Notes: generated by a model from the letters alone, not told the origin. A stretch of 64,000 nt of DNA from Pachyseris speciosa (GCA_016490735.1 JAEMWC010000555.1:420001-484000); one strand, 5' to 3'; positions 11,036 through 22,702 are shown, counted from the first letter of the stretch. Program-made: numbers and translations.

Positions 11036-11115
11036 AGTTGAAAACAAAATACATAACTGAATATAAAATTAGACGAGTTGAATATTGCTACATTTGGCTT
11101 GCCATATCTAGGTCT

Positions 11116-11125
11116 CTGTACTTGC

Positions 11126-11163
<38 letters not shown>

Positions 11164-12113
11164 ACATATATTAACAACGTTTTCAAAAAGTATCATGCAT
11201 GAACACTTTTTAATATGAAGTGCAGAATTTGAAAGCGTTTATCGAATTTTATCCGAAACCTTTCTGTATTTGTTTTCGACGAATAATTGCATTATTAATT
11301 ATTATTATTATTATTTTATTTTATTTTATTTTTTAATTTTGATTTCATTTTTACTTAATAGCTGTACGAGAGACTCGTTTCTGACAATCTGACTCGTTTC
11401 TCATTGCTTAGCATCGCAACATTGCCGATACCTCACCCGTAAAATACTGTTTTTCAATTAAAGCTATACACCTCTTTTCAAATAATTAAACACAATGGCA
11501 AACACACAGATTCTGAGCAATAGGAGGAAATTGACTACCCCTGAGGTACAAAAAAGTTGTGATCGCACGGCGTCATATGTATTCACCTAAAACAGCACAT
11601 CTGGTTTTTTTTCCCACTCTTGAATATGACTCTTATCCATCAAAAGGTCCCTAGTAAAATTTTATTTTGGCGTGGCAAGCTAATTCACTTAGTAATGTAT
11701 TACAAATAAAATCAAATGGAAATTCCAAGTATTACTAGGATAGGTTCTCTTGTTCTTAGTTCTTATTATTAAGTGGAGAGCTTTCAACTCAAGCTATAAA
11801 ACGGATCATGTACAAAGTACTGAAACAGCGAGTGATATCAAAGCTTAAACACCCTCAAGCAATACTGAAAATAACTTCCGCACGCTTTTATAAGCCCTCC
11901 GTCGAGCTTCCTGCACTAACGTTTAGTTTTGGTACCCATTTACGGCTAGAATGCAAACTTTGAATTTCCATACTATTTTTTTAAAAAATTGAGCGAATGA
12001 TCGTCAGTTGGAGGGCAATATTATACGCAATAGCCAACATTCTTGGCGTCATGATTGGCCCTTGAACATGAGCTATTGAGGGTCAAATACATATGGATGA
12101 ACATGAGTGTGTG
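11116..12113. other. Non-coding stretch with TTA microsatellites
   Basis: ATT/TTA tracts occur at about 11,127-11,160 and 11,295-11,330. No gene or other structured repeat is recognised. Confidence 0.55.
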
Positions 12114-12259
12114 TAGATTACAAGTAATCCATTATTTTTCTTTGGGGTAGTGAAGCGAGCGCAGGGGTCTGCTCGCGGGAGGCAAATTTCGCACTTGCTC
12201 GCCTGTTTCGCTTGCTTTACCACTGTATACTTAAGAACTAAGAGACTACTTGTAATCTA
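12114..12259. mobile_element. 146-bp MITE with TAGATTACAAGTA ends
   Basis: The ends TAGATTACAAGTAATC and GACTACTTGTAATCTA are inverted repeats with one mismatch. The interior is GC-rich compared with the flanks and non-coding. I see no unambiguous target duplication. Confidence 0.7.
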
Positions 12260-12623
12260 GAGTGCGCGGTGCGACTCGCCCAAGTGTTATTAGTGTCTTG
12301 GGTCCGAGTGCTAATAAACACATATCAGTTTACATTAGACTGGAAATGTTCGATGATAACAGCTATTCAAATCAACTTAAGTCGGGTTATGTAAATGACC
12401 GGCAAATAATTGTTTGTCAGCCGGAGAGATCGTACATGAATGAGGCACATGCACAGCAAGATGGAGTCTATTTATCAAAGTTTTAGCCAAGGCCTATGCA
12501 GCCATGCACATTGATAATGCATATAACTGATCGAACAAATTTTACAATCGATCAAAAAGTGACGGAAGGATGTTAGTAGGTCACAAAGTGCAGTGGTGGG
12601 TACACTGAATGAAAAGCAAAGCA

Positions 12624-12626
<3 letters not shown>

Positions 12627-12680
<54 letters not shown>
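12627..12680. repeat. (TA)n microsatellite
   Basis: About 27 TA units. It adjoins a minus-strand segment (12,690-12,790) with a CTGAAGA, stem GACCGAC/GTCGGTC, GAAA arrangement. That arrangement recalls a hammerhead core but lacks a valid cleavage-site context, so the tract may be the tail of an old PLE-type insertion. Confidence 0.75.
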
Positions 12681-12681
<1 letters not shown>

Positions 12682-12799
12682 AACACAAATGAAGACAGGA
12701 CACAATTTTCAGGATCACCTATATTTCGACCGACTTGTCGGTCTTCTTCAGGGCGAATGAAGGAAACCGTTGTACACAAATGTATACTACGCCACTGAC

Positions 12800-13720
12800 A
12801 TACGAAAATGCGCGCTACATTTCAAAAATAAAAGTAAAACGCGCGCGCGCACAGATATAACACGCGTACAGAGAGCATATATGGGAAGAAAAATAGTGCG
12901 GATCCGGGACGAAAGGAACTCCAAAAAAACTGGACCACATGAGACGTGATATCAAAACTGTATCGCTAAAAGGAAACTGGAGTTTGAAAACTGTATTGAC
13001 GAAAACGAACCACCCTCTAAACGTGAAACAAGGAGTACTCAGATATGGGAGCTTTAGAATTTTATCACTACACAGAGGTGCAATTATGAGAACCATCCAT
13101 TTTTTGTGCTTGAAAAACAGGCTGCCACCGAACGAGAAGAAGCTGTTCCCCGTGGAACTCGTTTCATTGACCTCGGTATATTTCGGGAAAGCCTCCAAAG
13201 CTGCACTCACTGCCAATCAGGCAAATGTAATCCACCATTTTTTTTCCTGAACTATCAGGAATAGACTGAGCTGAAATGGACTTTTCTATTTGCTCCACGG
13301 AATGTGTACCTACTTTCTTGTATGCCCTTTTGAATGGACACATTATAAACCCACAAGTTATAGTGGGTTTACAGTGTATATTGTAAGCCCACAGCCTGTA
13401 CATATATCATTCCTTAATCGTTCACAATCAAACTCTGCTCATTTTTGCTAGACTGCTTGCTTGTGAAAAAAAAGTTGATAGTATGAAAGTACTGCATGCA
13501 AACAATTAAGACATGGGGTTGTGCAAAAATTTGAAATCTTTTATTTATTTACATTTTTGATAAAAGAATTTTAAATACATGAGCAATTTACAAGGTCACT
13601 ATGTCATTTTAAAAATATACTTTTCCTGCCACAATACACCAAATATCCTAAATATGCTTTATTTACACAAAGATTTTTTCATTTCACTTGTATTATTCTA
13701 CGTCCACTTTCATTTTACAG
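12800..13720. other. No gene recognised
   Basis: A plus-strand frame of 103 codons (12,939-13,250) and overlapping minus-strand frames occur here. They show no domain I recognise and no splice context. Otherwise AT-rich non-coding DNA. Confidence 0.4.
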
Positions 13721-13721
13721 T

Positions 13722-16225
13722 GTGACTAATGAAGTACGACATGGGCTAGCCAGCACATTTGTGATAAAATGTCCATTCTGTGGTGAAAACAACCAAGTAA
13801 AAACTTCTGGACAACACCGAAGCGGACAACGTGGTCCACCTGCTTTTGACATAAACACACGTGCGGCGCTTGGCTGGCATTGGCTGGCATTGGCCAAACC
13901 CACATAAACAATATGCTCTCCACTTTAAATGCCCCAACGTTACATTCTGTCACTTTTAAACTGAGGGAAAGAGAGGTAGGGAAAGCTGTCAGAATTGTTT
14001 AACAATGGAGAAAAAGGAAGCCCTACAAAATGGAGTTAAGGTTGATGAAGCTAATCTTGTTCCAGTACCTTGTTCCTTTGACATGGGATGGCAGAGACGT
14101 GGAAAGGGACACAACTCACGCACTGGACAACCAGCAGTTATGAGCTTGTCTTCTGGTAAAATATTGGACTATACAACCTTTACAACCAGGAAAGCAACCT
14201 AAAGCCCATCACTGCCGAAAGAATCATGAGGCCTCATTAAAAGCAATCGAACCTGCTGCAGCAGTTGAATTGTTTAACAGAGCTCCAACCCAAGGTGTAA
14301 AGTTTTCAATTTACACTGGTGATGATGACTCCTCAACAGAAGCACACATTCGTCAAAAAGTTGCTTATGGGGTTGAAAAATTCAGCGACATTATACACAT
14401 GAAAAGATCCCTTACTAGACGTTTATACAACCTCAGTCAAAATGCCAAATTTGACAATTGTTCCCCCGTCTCAAAAAGTGATCAATCATTTAGTGAAGTG
14501 CTTTTCATATGCTATTGCCCAAAGTAAGAGTAAAAGGAATTCAGGCGGCACTTAAGTGCATTATTCCGCATGCATTTGGAGACCACTTTAACTGTGCAAC
14601 TAGTTGGTGTGGATTTAAAACTGACCCAGTATCCTACAAGCATAAAGACCTGTCCTATGGAAAAGACCTGCACGGGGAAAATTTACAGTCAGCTTTGAAT
14701 AACATCTTCAAAGATTACTGCACTGATGCTGTAGCAGAGAAGCTTGCGCCCATGACAAACTCCCAACGGAAGTGAGACTCTAAACAGTGTTATAGGATCC
14801 AAAAATAAGATTTTATGGTGGCAGCGATAGTAATGATTTCCGTGTAGCCTGTGGGGTTGCTCAGAAAAATTTACGATACAGTTACATAAGCAGAACCCTT
14901 GAAGCACTCAACATAGAGCCTGGCAACTTTTGCTCGAAATATGGGCAAAAAATGACTAATCAAGTTATTACGGATAAAATCCGAAAATCCTCTTTGGCTT
15001 TTAAACGGGGAAGAGCTAATAGCCATAGGCAAAACTGTTCACAAACAGCACGAAAAGAGGCAAGAGAAGGGAAAACGTACGAAACAGGAATTGGATTGAA
15101 CTTTGATCGAAACATCTCAACAGTCACTTCAAGTACACTGAAAGAAATCGAAAGCATCGTTCCTGAATATACTGCACGACCACTGGCAAAGCAATTCAAA
15201 TATGAAGAAAACAAAGTTTACAATTTCCTAATTTTTGACACCGAAACAAATACTACTGGAAAATCTGCTGAGCTCTGTCAACTTTCTGTTACTGATCAAT
15301 CTGGCACGCATCAATTCTCAACTTATATCTTACCCATGCAAGACATCGATTATTTCGCTTCTAAAGTAAATAAACTTAAAATATTCAAATTAAATAGCGA
15401 ACGAAGACTTTTCAAAGATAACAAGCAAGTTTCTACCGTACCCTTGAAGGAAGCTGTGTCGAACTTTTTATCCTTTATTTCACAGTCTGTGGACAGAGCC
15501 AAGTCCCAAACAAACAAAAACGTCGTAACGGTCCTCCTTGGTCACAACTCTTCAACCTTTGACACTCCTGTACTTTTAAGTAATTCTGGTACTGATTTCA
15601 TTGAAAGATTGCAGAAGATGGACATTTGTTTTGCTGATTCTCTTACGTTGTTCAAAACACTGATCAGAAAAAACTACCATGTTTGCAAAATTCCGATGAA
15701 ACGTTTCCAAAAACCAACCAATCTTCGCTGTACAGCTTCTTATTTGCCAAATTCTTCGAAGCACACCATGCACTTGAAGATGTTCTTGCACTGAGAATTT
15801 TTTGAATCACGACTTGAACTTTCTCTGAAAACAATAATCGAAAACTCTGATGTTGTAAGTACATCTCCAAATTCCAATTCCATCTGCTTGTAAAGCGCAT
15901 TTGAACATATACACATGGAAAATGCGCTATATAAGTTCTAAATTATTAAGTATTAATCTCACGCTGCTGAGGAAGTGAAGTATCTTGATCACCGCCATCT
16001 TTTGATCCAATCGTTTAAACAAAATCTCCATCATCAACAATATCTAAAGAAAAACATGGTTGAAAAAACAGCCGGTAGTGGGCTGGCATTTGACGGTCTG
16101 AAAATGGTGCACAGCAAGTACGGGAAAGAACACCGACTTCATCTTCATCGGCATCGCCACGAGTAACGAACACGCCACGAATTTTGGCTACAATAGTTAA
16201 GTGCTTCGAAGAAAAGATCCAGCAC
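13722..16225 (+). pseudogene. Mutator-like transposase with DEDD exonuclease domain, decayed
   Basis: Successive plus-strand frames add up to one long protein. The N-terminal part has CPFCGENN and RGPPAFDINTRAALG. The middle has SFDMGWQRRGKGHNSRTGQ, YTGDDDSSTEAHI, GVEKFSDIIHMKRSL and CGFKTDPVSYKHKDLSYG, features of the Mutator-like transposase domain of cnidarian transposons. From about 15,230 a 3'-5' exonuclease follows: motif I FDTETNTTG, motif II GHNSSTFDTPVL, motif III HHALEDVLAL (near 15,770, in another frame). The C-terminal segment (16,050-16,220) reads MVEKTAGSGLAFDGLKMV. At least five frameshifts, in-frame stops and a roughly 110-bp insertion at 15,857-15,965 show it is dead. Function is inferred from family resemblance: DNA transposition, with an exonuclease of unknown role. 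Confidence 0.75.
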
Positions 16226-16229
16226 TAGG

Positions 16230-17340
16230 TAGGAAACTCAATCTTTCACTCTTCCCTTTGATAACTGGTCAGGAAATAGCTATAAAAACGCTCTTGATGA
16301 TTCAACATGTACTTGAACTTACACGTGCTTTAACCTGCTTGTACGCATGCGCACGCGAGGACTCGCGCGTAAAGCCTGAGCCGCGCGTGTTTTTTCTGAT
16401 TTTTGTGACGTCAAGCGCGATCAAATCTGTGAAAATTCTCGTGTTCCCTTCGGTAATTTTTTTTAAAAATTGGCTCAGTTCTAACTACATACAGTTCCTA
16501 TCAAATACCCTATTTTTGTTAAAATCTGTCAGAGCTAATCAAACATATTTCGAAAAATGACAAATTACAGAATATTGGCAAAACCGTCTGAACGACCTTG
16601 ACTTTTTAACAATTCAAAATGTCAGATAATATCATTTCCATAACGTGGCAAAGAATAAAAACATTTCATCGAAGGAAAGTATAAATATTAAGGAATTTAG
16701 GCTGAGAATAGGACTATATCTTCCTGTCAATAGATTTGATGTTGCCATGGTAGCGTCATTAATACAAAAATTGACACCCAAAAGATAAGCCTTATTATAT
16801 CAGTACCCATACTGGTAAATCTCTACAGGGAAAACTTTAAGAGAAATTTGCTAGGTTTACTTTTGTAACTTGCGTTCTATAGGGACGGTATTCGTAAATA
16901 CTCTAGGGAGCCACCTTAAGAGCTAGCTGAAACGTCTTAAAGAACCGCCTAAAGATTACAAGTCAGTGAGAAACATTAACTATTTTCAACAATGCACTAA
17001 TTACATTGTACAAGTAGTACAGTCACTACTAAAAATACTTTACACTACTTATGAAGTATTATTATTCTACTATAAAACTTACATTAAAAAAAGAAAAGAA
17101 AAGAAAAGAAAGTGCCTACTAGAAAGGAAAAAAGAAAAGAAGCGTTATAACATTGTTTGTATGTGTGATGTAGAAGTGCTCTTGGATTGGGGAGCCAATA
17201 CATTTTTCTGCAGATTTTTACAGATCTTTTGCTGGAGACGAACGGCTTACAAACTATTCAGTTATTCAAAAGTGGATCTTTCTTCTCTTTTAGATAACTA
17301 AAATTCACAAATCTAAAAAATGCATCCAGGCATGGGATGC
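16230..17340. other. No gene recognised
   Basis: AT-rich sequence with an AAAAGAAAAG tract near 17,085-17,150. The open frames (16,201-16,560 and 16,966-17,301) look like chance frames in low-complexity DNA. Confidence 0.5.
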
Positions 17341-18020
17341 GTTGATTAAGCCTACCCAATCATATGAAATATTTACTTAACCAAAAAATATAATTAATCC
17401 TAAATTTGTGGCTCGAGTTATCTGGCCTTAGACCCAAAGCAACTTCAACTTGCTGATTATCCCCTTCAGAAATAATTTTGCAAGACTGCAGCCAAGAAAA
17501 AAATATTTCTCCGAAATAGCTTTGTTTTTTTTCGCATTCCCAGAATAAGTGGTAAAGACTTTCTCTCTCGCTCTAACAAAAACAAAAAAGACCTCATCAT
17601 GCACAAGTCCCAGTTATTTGAGGAACGTGTTGGTCGCCAATCGTCGATGTAAGAATTTGAAATTAAGCTTGGAGTTCTTTGTACATTTGAAAGCCATTTC
17701 ATAAGCTGCTTTCCAGGCAATATTTTCGTCTGGACAAATGTTTATTTCTTCGTGCCATTTTTCATGACTTTGTCAGTTTTGGTTGTTCACTATTCCGTGA
17801 CATAAGCTTCTTATAAGCAAGTCTTGAGGGTTTTCGATTTTAAAACGAACTTTAATTTTCATACAATGAAATCGTAAAGCTTGTGGGATGTGGCTGGAGT
17901 GACAAGGATACTTCACAAATTAATGTGATCAAGTAAGCTGAAGCCACTCAAAAGGCACTAAGGCCACATGGTAGCGGGCATTACCCCTTAAATCTACCAA
18001 AGCAAAGATTGAGCCCAAGC

Positions 18021-18081
18021 ATTAGCAGCCATGGACAGCTGTTTCGGCCTTGTTAGGCCTCATCAGCATGGCATAGCTAAT
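18021..18081 (-). ncRNA. Type I hammerhead ribozyme (minus strand)
   Basis: Identical in core to the plus-strand ribozyme at 18,251-18,311, because the two lie in an inverted repeat. On the minus strand it reads CTGATGA, helix II GGCC/GGCC with loop TAACAA, then GAAAC-AGCT-GTC. Helix I is formed by GCCATG and CATGGC, then an internal loop and ATTAGC/GCTAAT. All conserved core positions are intact. Confidence 0.85.
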
Positions 18082-18250
18082 ACTCAGGCTCAAGTACCCA
18101 CATATCAATAAAACAAGCAATGAAATCGTAAAGCTTGTGGGATGTGGCTGGAGTGACAAGGATACTTCACAAATTAATGTGATCAAGTAAGCTGAAGCCA
18201 CTTGGGTACTTGAGTACTTGAGTACTTGAGTAGGGTACTTGAGCCTGAGT

Positions 18251-18311
18251 ATTAGCTATGCCATGCTGATGAGGCCTAACAAGGCCGAAACAGCTGTCCA
18301 TGGCTGCTAAT
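18251..18311 (+). ncRNA. Type I hammerhead ribozyme (plus strand)
   Basis: The core box CTGATGA lies at 18,266-18,272. Helix II is GGCC/GGCC, capped by TAACAA. GAAAC lies at 18,287-18,291. Helix III is AC/GT with the tetraloop AGCT. The predicted cleavage is after C at 18,298. Helix I pairs CATGGC (18,299-18,304) with GCCATG (18,260-18,265), then after a small internal loop GCTAAT with ATTAGC. Every catalytic-core nucleotide of the hammerhead family is present, so self-cleavage is likely. This is a structural inference; activity was not tested. Confidence 0.88.
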
Positions 18312-20061
18312 GCTTGGGCTCAATCTTTGCTTTGGTAGATTTAAGGGGTAATGCCCGCTACCATGTGGCCTTAGTGCCTTTTGAGTGGCTTCAGCTTACT
18401 TGATCACATTAATTTGTGAAGTATCCTTTTAATTTTCATAGCCAGGCTTTGTTTCGTCTATCTGTTTACGTAGACAATTGACTGCCGAGATCATTCCGTA
18501 AAATTTAGAGGGGGAACCTGCAGGCCGTATTTGTTTTGAAAGGCATTCAGGGACAGAAATTTAGAAGATTCATCCACTAAATCTTCGACTTTTGTTATAC
18601 CCTTAAAAAACCAGTCCTTGTAAAAGACAGGTTTGTTGTCAATTCTTATCAGCGAGTTGTACCATAAAGGTGAATTTTTCCTCGAAGGAGGTGTCAGATC
18701 AGATTTCAAGGACTTCTTTAACAAAAGGCTCTGATTTCTTAAATAAGTCATGGATGTCTTTGTTATTAAGGTTTCCTAGTAATACCACTTTGCTTCCGTA
18801 TAGCTGAAGTTTCAAATCAAAGATTATTTTCCAGCTGCTGCATGCTATTTTCAATACTGAGGTATTTTTTAAACTAACAAGTCTTAAGGGATTTGTTAAA
18901 AAAAGCTATATCATTCCTTCAGCATAGTTGCACTATCATTACATTTCGCTTTATTTTATCTCCTTTTTCGTTCCAAAGAAATTTATAAGTGATTGCATTA
19001 AAATCTTTAATTGTTTCGCCATCCGTTTGGAGAGGGGCAAGAATATATACTAATTGTGATATCACAAGACTTTTTAAAACCATAATTCTTCCCAATAGAC
19101 TGAGTCTCCGAAATTTCCAGCAGCCTAATATCCTCTTTGCTTTTTCCAATCTGTCTTTGCAGTTTTGGGTACTGTTTCATTAGGGTCTATTGCAAACCAC
19201 ACTCCAAGTGCTTTCACTTTTTCACTCGGCCATTTGAATTTTTTTTTCGGATAAAGTTAAAGATCGCATGCTGCTCTGGAGCCAATCCACAATGCTTCCG
19301 ACTTGCTGCAATTGAGTCTAAGGCCAGACATACTTCCAAGCATGTCTAATAGTTTCAGAGCTTCTTCAAGGGACTGTTCCGACCCGTCTAATATACATGT
19401 AAGTGTGGTGTTGTCTGCGTATAGACTGAATTTAATTTCATAGTTATTTTAGATATTCCTCTGATTTTCGTACTTTACCGAAAAGCTTCCAGTGACATTA
19501 TTTCCACTGATAGAACAAATAAATAAGGCGAAAGTGGGCAGCCCTGCCGAACTCCTTGGTGAAATTACTCGCCCATCCATTATCTAAGATACAGTTTTCT
19601 ATGTCGACGTAGAAAACATTAATCCATTTCAATAATTGTGGTCCGAAGCCAAAAAACTTCAAAATCTTTTGAATAAACTAACCATTATAGTGTGTCGAAG
19701 GCCTTTTCGAAATCCACAAAAAGAAGGAGTCCCGGAATGTTTTCGCTTTAGTACATTTTAATAATACTGTCGATCAAACGAATATTTTCCCCCAATAAAT
19801 CTACCCTTTATAAAGCCTGTCTGATCTCCTGACATAAGTTTAGGAAGCACAGTTTTAATACGGTTTGCTATGAAATTACAAGACTTAGAGTATGGAGCCG
19901 CCATGTTGCTGTCCTCTGAGGGACACCAATATGGCCACCGTGGAATAAATAAAGGAGATCATGCAATCAGTATTTCTAACTTAGCTTCAGAATTGTTGTG
20001 ATCACGTGTGGAAATTAAAAAGTACAGTGAAAATACCGGTTGTATAACATTTTAAGGATTA

Positions 20062-20240
20062 CAGTGGAACCTCGATTTAACGAACCTCTATATAACGAAG
20101 TCATCGATATAACGAACGATATACTTCCGCCCCACCATTTAAAATGTATGGGAAAGAACCTTGATACAACGGACCCTGGATATAACGAACCAATTTCCCT
20201 GATCCCTTGGCACTTCGTTTAGTCGAGGTTCCACCTACAC
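20062..20240. mobile_element. Tigger/pogo-type MITE
   Basis: The left end CAGTGGAACCTCGATTTAAC, preceded by TA, and the right part TTAGTCGAGGTTCCAC are inverted. They carry repeated TATAACGAA words inside. GAACCTCGAT..AACGAA is the known end of pogo/Tigger elements, which duplicate TA. The right terminus is somewhat diverged. It is non-coding. Confidence 0.75.
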
Positions 20241-20374
20241 TATACGTACTTCGGGCTACCACGATATGGATCACATTTGAAAGTGCTGTATTTCTGAATG
20301 AAAGCCATATTTACCATGAAGATTTATCTCACTGGTGAGCAGAAAATTTTGAATGAGGAGTTTTGTGGGGCTCT

Positions 20375-20620
20375 TGACCCGTTTCAAACGTCGTACTACT
20401 GCCGTGTCGAACTCAATTCATAAATGAACACTTTGGATTTGCTTCGTACAACGGCTGCTCAGTGTTTTAATTACGGCACCCGACGATTCTGGGTACGAGA
20501 TTGGGCAACAACTTTTTATTCGATGGAATTACATTCGACGTCTGAAACCAAGTTGTGCTGTAGTCGTGCGACAGTCGAGCCAGCTAAGCACGGCAGTAGC
20601 ACGACGTTTAAAACGGGCCT
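20375..20620. mobile_element. MITE with GACCCGTTTCAAACGTCG ends
   Basis: The ends GACCCGTTTCAAACGTCGTA.. and ..CACGACGTTTAAAACGGGC are inverted repeats of about 31 bp, extending through TACTGCCGTG. The interior is non-coding; the 82-codon frame over it is not meaningful. Confidence 0.7.
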
Positions 20621-20639
20621 TTTAAGTTTTAGAAATTTT

Positions 20640-21885
20640 GATGACATCATACGAAAACCACAAATTAACTAACTACTGGCAAGAGAAAATTAAGCCGAAC
20701 TTAGTCTGCCGAACTTCATTGGTAAGCTATTCTCAATAACATACGAGATCGCGCGATATGACAATTGTGATTTTTAGAAACCAACAAAATGTAAAGTTCT
20801 GTCAGTTAACAACTGATACAGACAACAAAAGGCTATCCTAATGCTACGGCTATTGCAAACACCTCATATGTTGTAATGCTAAGAGCAGCAAATGGTGTGA
20901 TGTATTTACGTTATGTTAACTTAGCCATGTCATACAAAAGAACAACTTAAGTGTCCCTCTACACTTACCTAGCCAAGCAAGCGACACATTGATAGAACCA
21001 GAGATTTGTTTCATTTCAACTAGAGCTTACGGCTTTACATCAAGCAGGCTGTGAGTGCAATTTGAATTTGTATTGAAAGAAAAGCTGCTTTCATTCAACT
21101 CATATGAGCCGCATAAATGAGAGCACGTAACGCTTTCTTAACATCATTCCGCAATCCCACTATCACGTGTATCAGCGAAACTACATAACCAATAAATTAA
21201 TACCATCTCCCGGCTGAATAAAGCATTTAACGCTCATTCGCTTAGAGCTTAACCGCCTTGCACAATATTATCAATCTATCTTTGGTTCATTGTTTAGTTG
21301 TGTCATGGCGATATACATTTTTGTAAATTGCTGATGAACTACTATTACGAAAAAAGGATAAGAATTGAACATTTCTTGATTTCTGGAATCCATTACAAAC
21401 TTACAAAGCTGCTTTTCTGTTTTTATTTTTGGAAGCTCGCTCTCTCTTTCTCTGTGTCACAATACCTTTGTCTTCCGTGTAGCAATGGCACCAGTGAGTA
21501 ATATCAATTAATATCACTAACGGCGTATTATAGGTATCACGAATATGACTACAAACTCCCAGTTAGCACTAGGTTTTTCTAAGTTACTTAAGCGTGGTCA
21601 TAACAACTAAGCTTACTTTAAGCTGATTTCATTGGAGACGATTGCAGATATACAATTTACGTTTACCTAAACTGACGAATTCTAAATTCTCTGATTGCAA
21701 CTATTGAAAGGTAATAGTGTACACTCGATTGTCTCGGTCATTATCGGTAAATATTTCCGTGGAGATATAATCACAGCAGCTTGTCATCTCAAGTAAGTAT
21801 AAATATTAATTGAAGAATAAATTAACTTTTATAGAATAGGTAGCGTGCTACGATTAAGTTTTCAATATACAGGCATTTTGCGCCT
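20640..21885. other. No gene recognised
   Basis: AT-rich sequence without a recognisable ORF or structured repeat. Confidence 0.5.
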
Positions 21886-22697
21886 TGAAAATTGGAGTTT
21901 AGCAAAATATTTCAACAAGCAACTCTACAGATAAAAGTCTGCTTATATCATAGCAAACCTTATATTTCTTATAGCATATTAGCTTGGGGAAGTGTATATA
22001 AAACACATATTAGTAAAATTCAAGTAAAACAAAACCATATTGTAAGATTAATATTTTTTGCCACAGCATTTGGAAGTGAAACAGAGAACGCTAAACCTTT
22101 GCTGAATTTAATAGGCCGCTTAACAGTTAATAATATCTATCGTCTAAAAGTCTCAAAATTCGTGCATTCATGGCATAAAGGCTGCCTGCCTGAACTTTTT
22201 GACAACATGTTTCAATATGCTTGTAATACACACCACTACAACACGAGATATACAGCTAAGAAAAATATTTATAAGCCGAGTGTACGAACTAACGTAGGTA
22301 AACAATCAATCTCTTTTATGGCTACGGACATTTGGAAAGACATCCCAACTCATTTAAAAAACTCAAGTGTGTTCACATTTCCTAAGAAAATTAAACGTTA
22401 TCTACTCTCTGAACAACAAATAAAATAAAGTTTCGTTTTACTGATGAAGCAACATACTTCATGTAAATAAGTTCACCCTTCCTTGCATTTCTTTTTATTT
22501 TACGTTTCTTTTATTTTACCTGCCACTTAGAACCTAAAATGTTCAGGGAGCTAACAAGAAAACCTATTGGTTTATTTAGCTTCCTAGCTTGTCCATTGTT
22601 TTAATTTAGTTTAGATTAACATATTTTGTAAATTTTGTAGATTGTAATTAAAAAAATGTATACATTGACAAAAGCAAATAAAAGATTATTATTATTA
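21886..22697 (+). pseudogene. Non-LTR retrotransposon (CR1/L2-like) 3' end with TTA tail
   Basis: A clean open frame of 178 codons (21,892-22,428) encodes the C-terminal part of an ORF2 protein: YHSKPYISYSILAWGS, KIQVKQNHIVRLIFF, the HYNTRY block and IWKDIPTHLKN. A 260-bp untranslated tail ends in AATAAAAGATTATTATTATTA. It is 5'-truncated within the reverse-transcriptase thumb. The intact frame and recognisable tail suggest a fairly recent insertion. Confidence 0.85.
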
Positions 22698-22702
22698 CAA
22701 AC

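Larger units (their letters stand above)
7005..11115. repeat. Large imperfect inverted repeat (foldback-like composite)
   Basis: Elements at 7.0-8.8 kb recur in reverse order and orientation at 10.0-11.1 kb. They are the LINE 3' end, the ATTCAAC minisatellite, the CGGACTGCGGACT block (7621-7655 and 10,195-10,250), a CGGTAGGCCATAGGGTGGGCC block (8080-8105 and 10,110-10,135), and a GCGAAACGCCGCCGAGAGA-like block (8755-8775 and 10,010-10,035). The centre near 9.1 kb is filled by nested MITEs. I infer a foldback element or an inverted duplication that was later invaded. Confidence 0.7.
17864..18427. mobile_element. Retrozyme-like insertion with hammerhead ribozymes and 13-bp TSD
   Basis: The 564-bp insertion is flanked by the 13-mer TTTAATTTTCATA on both sides (17,851-17,863 and 18,428-18,440), a clean target-site duplication inside a dead L1. 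An 84-bp segment is repeated directly at about 17,865-17,950 and 18,120-18,204, giving a unit of about 255 bp on the minus strand. A third, inverted partial unit occupies 18,205-18,427. Each orientation carries one hammerhead ribozyme. There is no ORF. Multimeric units of a few hundred bases with type I hammerheads match metazoan retrozymes, non-coding elements thought to spread through circular RNA with help from PLE or LINE machinery. A short (GAGTACTT)n run sits at 18,205-18,235. Confidence 0.82.
17440..19875 (-). pseudogene. L1-like non-LTR retrotransposon, 5'-truncated and decayed
   Basis: The minus strand, read from 19,875 down, gives an L1/Tx1-type reverse transcriptase. In order: TGFIKGRFIG, LLLFVDFEKAFDTL (motif A), VRQGCPLSPYLFVLSVEIM (motif B), a mutated YADNTTL (motif C, normally YADD), GLRLNCSKSEALWIGS, the thumb-like RRLSLLGRIMVLKSLVISQL, NPLWYNSLIRIDNKPVF-like, and a C-terminal WxC-type end near 17,500-17,700. 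Frames shift repeatedly. The element is interrupted at 17,864-18,427 by a ribozyme-bearing insertion. It starts abruptly near 19,880, so the endonuclease part is missing. Confidence 0.85.

Noticed and set aside
12690..12790. Hammerhead ribozyme on the minus strand beside the (TA)n tract
   Set aside because: CTGAAGA, helix II and GAAA are present, but the position expected for the cleavage base is G and helix III does not form, so I do not call it a ribozyme.
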